Part shown: positions 1-12,700 of the stretch, one piece after another | How the letters are laid out: each line of letters starts with the position of its first letter | Position numbering within the stretch: position 1 is the stretch's first letter | Assembly (NCBI RefSeq): GCF_000718015.1 | Contig: NZ_JODY01000002.1 | Span: 62,001 to 126,000, forward strand | Length of the DNA stretch: 64,000 bases | Direction of reading: 5' to 3' | Source: Streptomyces catenulae | GTDB taxonomy: Bacteria; Actinomycetota; Actinomycetes; Streptomycetales; Streptomycetaceae | The notes under the pieces: generated by a model | The model's input: only the letters and a program-made list of their open reading frames with translations | The model's database searches: none | What the model was told of the DNA's origin: nothing | Made by a program: the position numbers and the translations under genes

Positions 1-87
1 GCGTCAGGAACCACGCCAGCGAGGGAGCCACCCGCGTCGCCCGCCCCGGCCCGCGGTGTGCTCCCCCACCCCCTTCAGGAGCACCCG

Positions 88-606
88 GTGAGCCCCCAGA
101 AGCCCGACCCCATCGACCTCGACCCGACGAAGGCGCCCGTCTACGGGCTCCGCGGCGCCAACAACGCCCAGATCAGCGTCGACGCCCAGATGCTGCGGGT
201 CTTCAGCACCCAACTCGGCGGCACCGACGGCTCCGGCGGGCTGGTCGCGAACCTCGCCACCCAGATCAACACGATCAACACCGTGATGAGTCAGCTGAAG
301 CTCGCCTGGGCGGGTCGGACGAAGGAGGAGGTCGAGTCGTTCTACGACCGCTGGGACGCCTGTATGACCGACCTCTTCGGCAAGGAGGGCGACGCCGCCA
401 GCTCGGAGAACGCCGTCCTGCCGCGCATCGCCTTCTCGCTGGGCGCCGCGGGTAACAACTACCTCCGGGCCGAGGACAGCATCGTCAAGGAGTTCACCGA
501 CTTCAAGACGCAGATCAGCGGCGACGGCAGCGGTGCGGACCCCAACGCCGCGCCGAAGGACATCAACGACCCGAAGATGACCGCGATCGCCGAGACCTAC
601 GGCTGA
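88..606 (+). CDS. WXG100-type small secreted protein, likely partner of the giant effector
   Basis: 172 residues from a GTG at 88. An AGGAG at 77-81 with 6-nt spacing favours this start over the in-frame GTG at 58. The protein is predicted mostly helical, with a W-A-G tripeptide at residues 74-76 between two amphipathic helices, the hallmark turn of WXG100/ESAT-6-like proteins. It is longer than the usual ~100 residues because of an N-terminal extension of about 40 residues and a C-terminal tail rich in Asp, Gly and Pro. Members of this family form helical-hairpin dimers and are substrates or chaperone partners of type VII secretion. It lies 128 bp before the giant ORF, which has its own W-S-G turn, so the two products may pair for export; that pairing is inferred. 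The first 87 bases of the window hold no supported gene, only the leader of this one. Confidence 0.8.
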   Translation: MSPQKPDPIDLDPTKAPVYGLRGANNAQISVDAQMLRVFSTQLGGTDGSGGLVANLATQINTINTVMSQLKLAWAGRTKEEVESFYDRWDACMTDLFGKEGDAASSENAVLPRIAFSLGAAGNNYLRAEDSIVKEFTDFKTQISGDGSGADPNAAPKDINDPKMTAIAETYG

Positions 607-659
607 CGGTCCCCGCCAGGCCGCCTCCCGGTGGTCTCCGCGTCACCCTCCGCACCACC

Positions 660-690
660 GGCGGTGCTCCCGTTGTTCCGGGGCACCGCC
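660..690 (+). promoter_or_regulatory. Hairpin between the WXG100 gene and the giant gene; possible attenuator
   Basis: The outer arms GGCGGTGC (660-667) and GCACCGCC (683-690) pair perfectly. After a one-base bulge (T668), CCCG (669-672) pairs with CGGG (679-682) around a TTGTTC loop. That gives a 12-bp GC stem followed by the pyrimidine-rich GTTCTTCCCC. It sits 54 nt after the WXG100 stop and 44 nt before the giant gene's ATG. It could act as a partial terminator that lets the small protein be made in excess. Confidence 0.5.
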
Positions 691-734
691 GTTCTTCCCC
701 ACTCCGCACACTCCGTCCCACAGGTGATGTCGCC

Positions 735-3700
735 ATGTACGAGCCCGATCCGACTGTCACCGACAGCATCTACGCACTCGGCAACGCGTGGATCGACTTC
801 AGCGACCAGCTGTGGGAGGAAATGTCGTCCATGGACGCGTCCGTCCACGGGATGCAGTGGAGCGGCGACGCGAACAACACCGTCCAGGACGCCTGGAACA
901 CCCTGCACAACACGCGCATGCAGGTGGCCGTGGACGAGGCGCGGGACGTCGGCAACAAGATCAACGCGTTTGGCGACTACATCAAGCAGCTGCAGGCGGA
1001 GGAGCTGCACGAAGCGCAGATGGAGTCGATCAAGGCGCTGATCGAGTTCTTCCTGCCCGCCATCGCCGCCATCGGTCTGGCGGTGCTGCTGCCGCTCAGC
1101 TCGATCCTCACCGCGATGACCGCGGTGCTGGAGGCGATGGGCGCGGTCATCGAGGGCGCCGCCGCGGCGGCGGTCTTCGCCGCGGGTGTCGCCACCGACG
1201 TGGCCATCCAGGCCGGTGCGCAGATCGGTTTCGACATGGCCGCACAGGAGTTGGCCTCCGCCGTCACCGGCACCGAGCGGCCGGACTTCTCCAAGGCCGA
1301 GTGGTGGAAGAACGAGGCCCTCAACGCGGGCCTCGCGGGCGCGGGCAGCCTCATCGGCCCGGCCATCAAGGGCGCCGGGATGGCGAAGAAGGGGATGGGT
1401 GACCTCACCTTCGGCGGCGGCTCGCCGGTCAAGTCCCCCGACGTCAAGCCGCCCGAGATGACCACGCCCAACGGCGGCGGGGTCACCGGCGCCCCCGGCA
1501 ACGGTTTCGCCGGGAGCGCCGCCCCGACGCTCAAGTCGCCCAACGGGATGACGCCGGTCGGCGGTGCGAAGGGCTTCGGCGGCGCCACGGAGAACGTGCC
1601 GTTCACACCGAACGGGCCGACGTCCGGCAGGGGCGGGCCCGGTGAGACCTTCACCGGCGGGCCGAAGGGGGCGCCCGCCAAGACCGACGGCGGCTTCACC
1701 GGCGGAAAGACCACGGTCGAGCCGGGGCAGACCAACCCGAACCTCACCCGTCCCAACACCTCGGCCAGCGGCTCCCCCGGGGCCAAGGACACCCCGAACC
1801 TCACGCAGTCGGAGACCTCGTCGACCGTCGGCCAGCAGCACGCCCCGACCACGTCCAAGACCACCACCGCGAACGAGACGGCCCACACCTCCACGTCGGG
1901 GCAGACCAGCGGCGCGCCGACGGCCCAGAAGCAGCCCGGTACCCCGGCGGCGAACGAGCACACGTCGAACCACCAGACCTCGGCGAAGGGCAACCCGACC
2001 GAGGAGCAGCACTCCACCACGTCCCCGAAGACGTCGGAGAAGGCCGACCACGCCCCCGATCAGTCCGCCGGGCAGAACGGGCAGAACGGCAAGAACGAGG
2101 CGGGCGTCGGCGAGGAGGGCAACCACCAGCAGCAGACCACCGTCCCGACCGCCGGGGACAAGAACGTCGTGGTGGGCAACAAGACCCCGGTGACCGAGGT
2201 CCACGAGGCGCCCACGACCAAGCCCGACCACGTCACCGGGCCCACCACCAAGGACCACTCCGCCACCACTCACGGCACGGAGAAGAATCCGACCGTCACC
2301 GAGAAGACCCCGACGGCGACCGAGAAGAACCCGACCGTCACGGACAAGAATCCGACGGTCACCGAGAAGAATCCGGTCGTCACCGAGAAGCCCACCGGTC
2401 AGAGGTCCACGGTCACGGAGAACACGTCGACGGCCCACCACACGGACCGGGCCACGGCGACGGAGAAGCCGACCGTCCAGGAGAAGAACGGGGCCCAGGC
2501 GAAGCCCTCGCCGCAGGAGAAGTCCACCGTCAAGACCGGCGACCACCCGCAGACGAAGGCCGAGTCCAAGAACGAGGCGACGTCGCAGGAGAAGACCGGG
2601 GAGACGAAGAACTCCGCGGAGAACACCGAGCACACCTCCGCCTCCTCCGACAAGGAGACCGGCAAGAACCACCAGGCGGGGGCCGAGGGCGAGCAGAAGG
2701 CCACCGCTCAGCACCAGAACACCCCGGCCACCGCGGAGACGCACACCTCCCAGGGCGAGGGCCACACCCCACCGGCCGCCCAGCACCACGTGGGCGAAGC
2801 CGCCCATGTCAAGGCGGCCGAGGAGCAGAGCGGGAAGGTGCCCGCCGGCAAGCAGGAGAAGACCTGGCAGGAGGAGAGCGGCCACACGAAGAAGTCCTTC
2901 ACCGAGAAGCTGGACGCGGTCGCGAAGGCCGAGAAGCTGGCGTCGGAGAAGGAACTCGGCAGCGCCCTCAAGAACGCCGCCGACAAGTTCGCCAAGACCA
3001 CGGAGACCTCCAGGGCGCTCCGCGGTCTGGACCGCGACAGCTGGCAGAAGGTCTTCGACACGGTCGTGGACGACATCCGCGGGACGCACCAGAAGATCTT
3101 CGGGGATCTCCACGGCAACCCGCGCGTCACCGGCGCCGAGGTCGCCCGGGCGGAGAAGGCGTGGCAGCAGGCGCTCGACAGGATCGAAGACACCTTCCGT
3201 GGCCGCGCCAAGCTCCACACCGAACTGCCCGCCGCGCAGAAGCAGCTGAAGTCCATGGTCGCCGAGGCCAAGGAGAAGTGGACCAACTCCCCGGCCCACC
3301 GGGACCTGGCCGACGAGGCCGCCGCCCGGTACGAGAAGGATCTCCAGAAGGCCCTGGATTCGTCGTACAACCAGCTGAAGGAGAAGCCGCACTGGAAGGT
3401 CGACGCCAAGGGGGACTTCGCCGACCAGGCTGCCAAGCTCCGGGACGGGCTGCCCGAGAAGCTGGTGCGCGAGGCCCGGGCCGAGGAGTTGCTCACCACC
3501 GCCCGGGCGAAGATCGATGACACGCTGACCACCTGGCAGAAGGAGCACCCCGGCTGGAGCGACGCGGAGCTGCACGCCGTCGGCGACCGCTACCACCAGG
3601 GCGTCCGGGACCACCTCTCCGGCCTCACGGAGAAGGAGGCCGAGCAGATCCGGGACAAGAAGTTCCTCTCCAAGGTGCGCCCCAAGGCGCACCGCCCGGA

Positions 3701-6700
3701 GCTGCTGGTGCGGGATCTGGACGACGCCCACGCGCGGGCGGTGCAGAAGTTCACCGACGGGGAGTCCGCCCTCACCGAGCAGCTCACCGCCGAGCTGCGG
3801 GCCACCGACCGCGTCCACCACTTCGTCAAGGACCTGCCGTCCACCCTCGACCGTGACCTCGCGTACGTCGGCGACGCGGACGCCCTGAAGAGCCAGCACG
3901 TCAGCAGCGTCGAGCACGGTCTCCGGCAGGACGCCGAGCGGCTGCTCGCGGACGTCAAGCGCGAGCCGGTGGGCTCCGACCCGACGGGCAGCACCGCGAA
4001 GTTCAACAGCGGGATGGACAAGCTTCCCGGCACCGTCGACGAGCGGTTCCGCTTCGAGACCGTCTCGCACAAGACGTGGGAGCTCCACCAGAGCACCGGT
4101 GTCCCCGCGGCGAAGGACCTGGGCTCCCAGGGCGACTGGGTGCGCTCCCGGCTCGACGACCTCACCCACGGCGCGGTCGCCGACGCCCGTAAGGGCCTGG
4201 GCACCGACTGGACGAAGACCCATGTCGACGACGCGCTGGCCCGGCTCAACTCGTCCCTCTCGGACATCGAGAAGTCCGTCCCGGACCTGATGCAGACCGC
4301 CGAGAAGCTGCCGCAGGTCTCCGCCGAGGGCAAGGCGGCGTGGGACCAGGTCCTGCACGAGTGGCAGAACCCGGGCGCCGTCGGCGGGAAGGGCCCCGGC
4401 CACCCCACCGCCGGGACCCCCGGCATCGGCCACTCCGGCGCCGGGAACCACACCGTCGATCCGGCCGTCGCCGCAGAGCTGAAGGAGGACTTCCTCCAGG
4501 ACTGGATGGCCCGCTACGACAAGGCCCACACCGGCGGGCGGCTGGACGCCGGTCGCTGGGAGAACGGCGGTGCCCCCACCGGCGGCCACCCGCAGGGGCC
4601 GGGCCACTCCCCCGCGTTCGAGCAAGCGCTCCACGAGCAGCACACCCTGGCGAAGCAGCAGCTCACCGGCCACTACCAGGAGGTCCTCGACCTCGCGGCG
4701 ACCCGCAACGACCAGCTGCTCAAGCTGGAGTCGCAGGTCGAGGCGGCGGCCAAGGACTGGTCGGCCGCCCAGGCGCGGTCGAGGGGCGCCGGCGCCCCGT
4801 ACCAGGCGCCGAAGTTCACGTACACGCCGGACCTCGGCGAGATCAAGGCCGTGGTCAAGGACGTCACGGCCGAGATGCACAGCGCCTTCGGGGAGCTGAA
4901 CCGGGCGCCGAAGCCGGGTGCGCCGGTCCGGTCGGCGGCGGAGCTGAAGCAGTCCTGGGAGAAGTACCACCAGGAGCTGATCGACGGGCTCCAGGAGCGG
5001 TTCGACGCCCGCGCCCACGCGGTCGAGGTGGAGCTGCGGGCGGACGACGCCCTCAACGCCTACCTCACCAAGAAGGAGTTCACCGACGACCCGCTGCACC
5101 CGGAGACCTCCGACACCCTCCGGTCGCACTACTTCGACGACGTCCGCACCGCCCACGAGACCGCGGGCGGCAAGGGGCTCACCAAGGAGCAGCTCGACGC
5201 CGTCGGCACCCCCGCCGACCGCTTCGCCTACGGGCGGGCGGCGCAGCACAAGATGGACGATCTGCTCCAGCAGTTCGACGACGCGGCCGAGCACTCCGCC
5301 GGGCTGCACGGTGAGGACCCGCTGCGCGGGCAGAAGCGCGACGCCTTCCAGGAGAAGGTCCGCGGCGATCTGCTCGGCGCCTACCGCGACACGGTGCAGC
5401 TGCGCGGCAAGGGGCTCGGGGAGCAAGAGGCGTTCGACCTCGTCCTGGACGGCGCCGCGAAGCGGGCGCAGGAGCATCTGAGGATCGACACGGAGCTGCT
5501 GCCCGGGGTCGAGAAGGAGTTGCGGAAGGCCGCCGAGTGGCACGGGCTCGACGTGGACGGCCCCGTGCTCGACAAGGCGAAGGAGAGCCTGGGGAAGGAT
5601 CTCCACCAGGCGGTGGACGACGCGTTCACCACGTACCACAGCGGGCACCAGGATCTGCCGCACAGCCTCCCCGACGCGCTGTCGCACGCGCAGGGGAAGA
5701 CCGCCGCGATGACCGGCGGGCGCGGGCTCGGCGACCGTGTGCTGTTCCACAAGGAGCTGCAGGCGCAGCTGGAGAAGGTGCGTACCGCCCTCGGCGACCG
5801 GAGCGGCCACACCGCAGGGACGCTCGGGCGGGTCGGCGACGCGCTCGGCGCGCAGTTGGAGAAGAGCGCGGAGACCCACCTCGGCGCGGTGCGCAACGGT
5901 GAGGACACCCTGCTCGGCGGCGAGCGGGATCCGCGTGTCCAGCAGTGGCGGCGGGACGCCGCCGATCTCCTCGGTGACATCGACACGCGGCTGGAGCGGG
6001 ACGCCGGGCGGCAGAGCGCGGTGCGGGAGGGCGGCGAGCACTTCGAGAACACCTTCGGCGACCACGCCGTCGTCAAGGGCAGCGAGGAGTTCCCGCACGG
6101 CGGCGCGGACATCGCGGCGGCCTTCCGGGACGACTGGGTCGCGGTGCACGACCACTTCCGCAACCCGGGCGCAGCCGACCTCACCGCGTGGCTGCAGACC
6201 GAGAAGCACACCACCGACGCGTTCACCCAGGGGCTGGAGCACGCCCGCGGCGCCAAGGCGCAGGCGCAGGACGCGGGGAGCCCGGGCAGGAACGGCGACA
6301 CCGGGCAGGACGGCAGCCAGGTCAAGGAGAGCGGCCACGGGCAGTCGGAGGACGCCGGGGGCAAGGGCGTCGAGCCCCAGCACGAGGGGACCGATCCGTC
6401 CGCCGCACCGAAGGACGACGTGGCGGGGACCGGCGGCACGGAGAAGCACGCCGAGGAGCACCCGCAGCCGCCCGTCCACGACCTGCGGTCCGCCACCGAG
6501 GACCTCTACGCCCACCACGACGCGCGGATGGACCTCGCCGAGCAGCGCAACGCCACCTTCACCCGGCTGAAGGAGAAGGTGGACGCGGCGTACAAGGAGT
6601 GGGCGGGCAAGCCCGGCGCCACCACGCCGGACGCGGTCCGCAACCACCTCGACGACGGCCACCTCGACGCCGTCCTCGACAGGCTCCGCTCCGATCTGTC

Positions 6701-9700
6701 CAAGGACTTCGAGAACCTCGTCGGCACCTGGGAGGGGCCGGGCGGCACCGGACACCCGGTGATCAAGGACGGTCCGGGGGCGCCGCGCGCCGCGTCGGCC
6801 GACCGGAACCCGACAACGCTCAAGGACGCCTGGCAGCACCGGCTCGACACCCGGTTCGACGAGCTCCACGCCCGCTTCGACGACCAGTTGCTGGAGATCC
6901 GGACGACGGCCACCGCGAAGGCCGAGGTCCAGACGTACCTCAAGGACCACCCGCTCTCCCGGCCGGGCAAGCATGTCAAGGTCGCCGAGCTGGTCGAGGA
7001 GCAGTACGTCGCCGACGCCGTCAAGGAGGCGCGGGAGGCGGCCAAGCTCTCCGGCAGCGCCTCGGGCACCGAGGTGGCGCCCGCCTCGGGCACGAGCCTC
7101 AAGGACACCCTTGAGGCCCGCTTCCGGCACGGTCAGAAGGTCGCCGCGCAGGTCGACACCGTCATGAAGCAGGCGGAGAAGTACGTCCCGCACAACAAGC
7201 CCGAACTGCTCACCGAGTACCGGGACAAGGCCGTCAAGGAGCTGTCCGGCGCGCACGAGAGCCCCAGCGGCTTCCGCGACTACGCGCAGGAGTCCGACGC
7301 GGTACAGCAGAAGCTGGACCACTCGCAGCACAAGCTCGTCCAGCATCTTGAGGTCGACCACGAGGTCGGTGTGGCGGGGAGCTCCCGGCTGACCCGGCTG
7401 CACAGCGGGTACCACGCCAGTCTCGACACCCTTGAGGACAAGGTGCTGTCCGAGGCCAAGGCGAGCCTCCACCGCGATCTGCACCACGCCGTGGACCGCA
7501 CCACGGGCACCTCCCGTCCGCAGGAGTTCGACACCCTGCTCAAGGACGAGGCGCTGAACGGACGTCTCGACTTCCACCAGGAACTCCAGAGCAAGGTGGA
7601 CGCCCTCAAGTCCAAGATCGACCAGCTCGGTACGGAGCTGAGCGCGGGCGGCAGGACGCGGCTGACCCAGGCCAAGCTTCAGCAGTTGGTGGACGCCGCC
7701 GAGGACCACCTCGGCTTCCTCCGGGGCACCGACCCCAACCACCGGCCCGGGTTCGGCCTCAAGTTCGCCGGTCACCAGAAGATCTCGTTCGGCCTCGAAG
7801 CCGACAAGGTCCTCCAGGGGCTGGAGCAGGACATCGCCACCGAGGTCCGGCTGGAGAAGACCGTCCACCAGGGCGGTGAGGCGTTCCGCGGGCGCTACGA
7901 CCACAAGTCCCTCGGCGCGGTCGTCACCGACGAGAACGCGCCGCTGCGCGGCCACGGGACCGGTGGCCTCACCAAGCCCACGTCGTATGTGCTCGACAAG
8001 GATCTCGGCGGGTTCGCCGAGGACGCCGCGGCCTTCCGGAAGGACTGGACCACCGTCCACGAGTTCTACGAGGGCGGGAACAAGGTCGACGTCACCGACT
8101 GGCTCGCCAAGGAGAAGGCGACCGGCGACGCCTTCACCAAGGGCGTCAAGAGCGGGGAGGCCATCGGCACCTACGTCGAGGCCAAGAACGGGCTGGACAA
8201 GGCGGTCCGGGACGCGGAGCGGCGCGGCCTCGGGGTGACGGACGTCCAGAAGCTCATCGCGGCGAAGCAGGAGTTCGAGGGCGCGCTGTCGGTGCCGCAC
8301 GGGCGGAGCCCGGCGGAGGCGGAGAAGCTGCTCCAGCAGGCGCAGGACCTCCTGGACAAGGCCCCCGCCGAACTCTCGCGGGGCGGGGGCGGCACGGTCC
8401 TCGGGTCCAAGACCGCCTCGGACCCGGAAACCCTCTACAGCGCCGCGAACAAGGACCTGGTGGCGGAGCGCGAGGCGGGACTCCTGGACCGGGAGAAGAA
8501 GGCCCTCAACACGGAGTCGAACCCGCAGTCGTCCCCCGCGCACGGCGCCGCGAAGTCCTCCGGTGCGGAGGGGGGCGACGACGTCTTCTCGGGCGAGGGC
8601 CACCGGCTGGACCAGGGCACGGGCACCACCACCCTCACCAAGGAGGAGATCCGCCAGGCGCGTCTGGACAAGTTCGACAAGGCGAAGGCCGACGGCGACC
8701 GGACCGCCGACGGCACCGCCGGGGAGAAGAAGCCGGGCTCGTCCGACGCCGAGACCGGCGGTACGAAGACCGAGCAGACGGAGACCCCGGCCGACTACAC
8801 GGACGCGAACAAGCAGCTGGCGGACGCACACCTCAAGATCGACAACCCGCCGAAGAAGACCGGGACGTCCGGCACCTCGGGCACGTCCACCGGCTCGACC
8901 GGCCACCCCTCGGGCTCGTCCAGCAAGACCGTCACCGAGACGCCGCAGCAGAGCCCGAAGCAGAACCCGCAGCACACCCCTGCCCCGACGCAGGAGTACA
9001 CGTCCGTCAACAGCGAGCTGAAGGAGGCGCAGGAGTTCGCCGCCGAGCAGCGCGCGCTGGGCAGGAAGCCCGGCGACAAGACCGGCGGCACTCCTGCCGA
9101 GACCGTCTCCGGGAAGGCCCCCGAGCAGGTCTCCCCGGAGAAGCAGCAGATCGTACGGGAGGACCCGCAGCAGACCGGCGGGAGCGGCACCGGCGTCACG
9201 GGCGGCGGCACGGCCACCCACGCCGCCCCGGGCTCCAGCACGACCACGGTCACCCTCGACGCCGTCGAGCCGACGCCGCTGCCTGCGCCGTCGGTCAAGC
9301 ACCCCTCCGGTGACACCGGGCCGGGTGCCGGGAACGGGTCCCCGCACCCCGAGGAGTCCCCCACCGCCAAGGAGCCGCTGTCCGAGGAGGCGCCGACGCA
9401 GGTGTCCGCCGCGCACACCCAGCTCCAGACAGCCAAGGAGGCCGAGGCCACGGCCGCGAAGGAGCTGCGGCAGGCGCAGGCCGACCGGTTCGTGGTGCGG
9501 CAGGTGGCGTACTGGAAGGAGCGGATCGCGACGGAGGAGCTGGCGCTCCGCGCGACGCCGCCGGAGCACACCGACGCCGTCCGGCAGCACACCCTCGCCC
9601 TGGAGCGTTTCCGCGCCATGGCCGACGAGTCCGAGCAGCACGTCGCGGGGGTCGACGCCGCCACGGTCGAGCAGCGGTACACCGAAGCCGAGCTGCGGCA

Positions 9701-12700
9701 CACCCTGGCCCGGCAGGAGCTGTCCGGGGCCCGCGCCCAGGTCCGGGCGGAACAGGCCCAGGAGGAGGCGACGGCCGCGCAGCAGCAGGCGACGGCCACG
9801 GACCGGGCCCAGCAGGACGCGGCGGCCACCGCGCAGCAGACGGAGCAGGACCTCTCCCTCGCCCGGGAGAAGGAGCAGGCGAAGTCCCTGGAGCTGAACG
9901 CGCAGCGGCAGCGGCTCGACGACGCCGAAATCCTCCACCGGCACGCCGCGGCCACCCGTGCCGCGCACCGCACCGGCGTCCCCCACCTCACCCAGCACAT
10001 CGCCACCGACACCCACCTCTACCTGGGCACCGGCCCCGCGGTCGTACGGCAGGTCAACGCCGTGCTCCAGCAGTTGGGCCCCGGCACCCAGGCGGTGGTG
10101 CAGCCGTGGCAGAACGGGCAGGCGGGCTCCCCCACCGGCCACGCCGTGCACCTCGGCGGCCACACCAACTGGCGCACCCCCGACAACACGACCGCCGACG
10201 CCACCTCGGAACAGGTCACCGGCGACCTGACCGGGGACCACGCCCCGTTGGTCGTACAGTTCTTCACCCGCACGGGCCGCCCGCTGGCCCCGCACGTCAT
10301 CACGTCCCTCCTCCCGGGCGCCCTGGCCCGGCACACCGGCGCGCCCCTCCCCACCAGCACCCCCGAGCAGGACCCCGCGGTGCTCCAGCGGGACGAGGCG
10401 GCGGTACGGAAGGCGGCCGCGGCGCGGAAGGTGGTCGCGGCCGGTTGGCGGGCGGCCCGGGAGGAGCACGACCACGCCCAGGACGCCGTCCGGCAGCTGC
10501 GGCAGCAGAGCGAGCGGGAGCAGCAGACCCTCGACGAGGCCGAGCGGCTGGCCCGGAAGGCCCGTCAGGAGGCCGACCAGGCGCGGCACACCCACGCCGT
10601 GGCGCTCAAGAAGGCGGCCGCCGCCCTGTCGGAGCAGGACGCCTCCGGGCCGCTGCTCATGGCGGACGGCACCGTCATCCACTTCGACGACATCGACCAC
10701 GCGGCGGTCAACGTCCCCGGTACCGACATCAGCACCGGCCGGTTGTTCCACACCCCCGAGGAGCAGGCCGAGCGGCTGCTCGTGCGCAACGATCTCGATC
10801 TGCGCAGCCCGTACTACGCGCATCTCGACCCCGCGCGGGTGGCGGACGGCCGGTACACGGTGGTGTCGACCGACCTCGACCCCGTGCCGTGGCAGTCCGA
10901 CGACGACCTCTATCTGATCCTGTTGCACGGCAAGAAGGGCTGGCTGACCCTGCCGGTCAACGGCCGCCCGGTGGAGATCGGCCCGCACGATCTCTTCAAG
11001 GTGCTCCGGAGGCGGAAGAGTTTCGCGAAGCTCAAGAAGGACGCCTGGCTGGTGCTGGCCGCCTGCGAGGCGGGCGCCGTGGACGAGAACGGCGTCTCGG
11101 TGGCGCAGCTGCTCGCCGACGCGACCGGCATGAAGGTCGCGGCCGGCACCACGGTGCTGGCTCCGGTGCCGGGCCGGAAGGGTTTCAGCTTCCTCGTCCA
11201 CCCCGACGCCCAGGGCAACCGCGGCGCGTTCCAGGTGTTCCACCCGGCGAACGCCGCCGCCGGCAGCGCACCGCGGAAGCCCCGCAGGGCGCCCGTCCTG
11301 GTACCTCCGGCGGTGATCGACGCGCCGTTCCCGGCGACGCAGAGCGCACCGCACGCCTCGGGCACGGGCACGGGCACGCTGCAACAGCAGCTCGACACCA
11401 AGGCCACCACCGACAACTGGGGCACCCTCCAGGACCTCACCTTCATGGCGATGCCGCGGGAGCTGACGGTCGGCGGCACCCGCGGCACGCTCGTCCCCGT
11501 CCCGCAGGATCTGCACTTCGTGTGGCTCGGCGGCCGGATGAGCGACGGTGCGCGGGAGAACCTGCGGACCTGGCTGGAGCGGGCGGCGGGCACCGGCTGG
11601 ACGGTGAACCTCTGGCTCGACGCCTCCGCGCAGACGGCCAACGGCCCGCTGCTCACCGGTGCGCTGTCCGGCCTCACCGTCCGCAGCGTGGACGACGCGA
11701 CGCTCTACGACCGGCTGCCGGAAGCGGTCCGCGACAAGGTGCGCGCGCTCGCCGGGCTCGCCACCACCCGTGGCGCCTATCCCGCGGCCAGCGACATCAT
11801 CCGCTACTCGCTGCTGTGGCTGTACGGCGGCGCGTACCTGGACGTCGACATCGCGCCGGGGTCCTTCACCCTGCCCTCGTCGCCCGTGCGGATGGCGGCG
11901 GACGGGCCCAACCTTCCGCTGATGGCGCCGATGCTGCGGGACCACGCCGTCTTCGAGCGGGTCCGCAGCCGCCTGCGGACCGCGGGGCTGCCGCTGGGCA
12001 CCACCCTCGCCGAGCAGATGGAGAGCGTCGCCCGCTACCGGTACGCCCGCGGCGACTACAACAACAACCTGATCGTCACCCCGCCGGGCTCCGCCTATCT
12101 GCACCATGTGCTCGCCCAGCTGACCGACCCGGTGATCCCGGCCATGGCGCCGGATGAGGACTACGTCTCCTGGGTGCAGCAGCACGCCACCAAGTTGCTG
12201 CAGTTCCAGAACTTCATCGACGCCAGCGCCACGCTGACCGGACCGGAGTTCCTCGTCAACGCCGCCCGCGCGTACGCGAAGGACTTCCCGCTCCCGACGG
12301 ACCCGGAGTACCGGCCGCTCGACGCGGAACTGCGGGACCAGTGGCTCCCGTTGCAGTGGATCACCGACGAGAGCGACGACAGCGCCGCCGCCACCGAACC
12401 GGCGGTGACGCCGTTCCCCCTGCTCTCCGTGGAGCAACAGGCCAAGCTGACGTTCCGGATCCGCTCGCGGCGCGGTCTGTTCGCCCCGGGGCGGCGGGCG
12501 GGCGGCCCGCCGCCGCTGGACCAGACGCAGTTGCTGCGCACCGTCGACGTGGTGAACGTCCACGACCGCCTCTACGCCGCCGCCGGTCGCACCGACCGTG
12601 ACCTGTCGGTGCTGGTCACGCTCCGTCGGCTCGCCGAGGTGATCGAACGCCACCACGGCAGCCCGCTGGGCCGTTTCACCGTCGGCTCGCTGGACACGCT

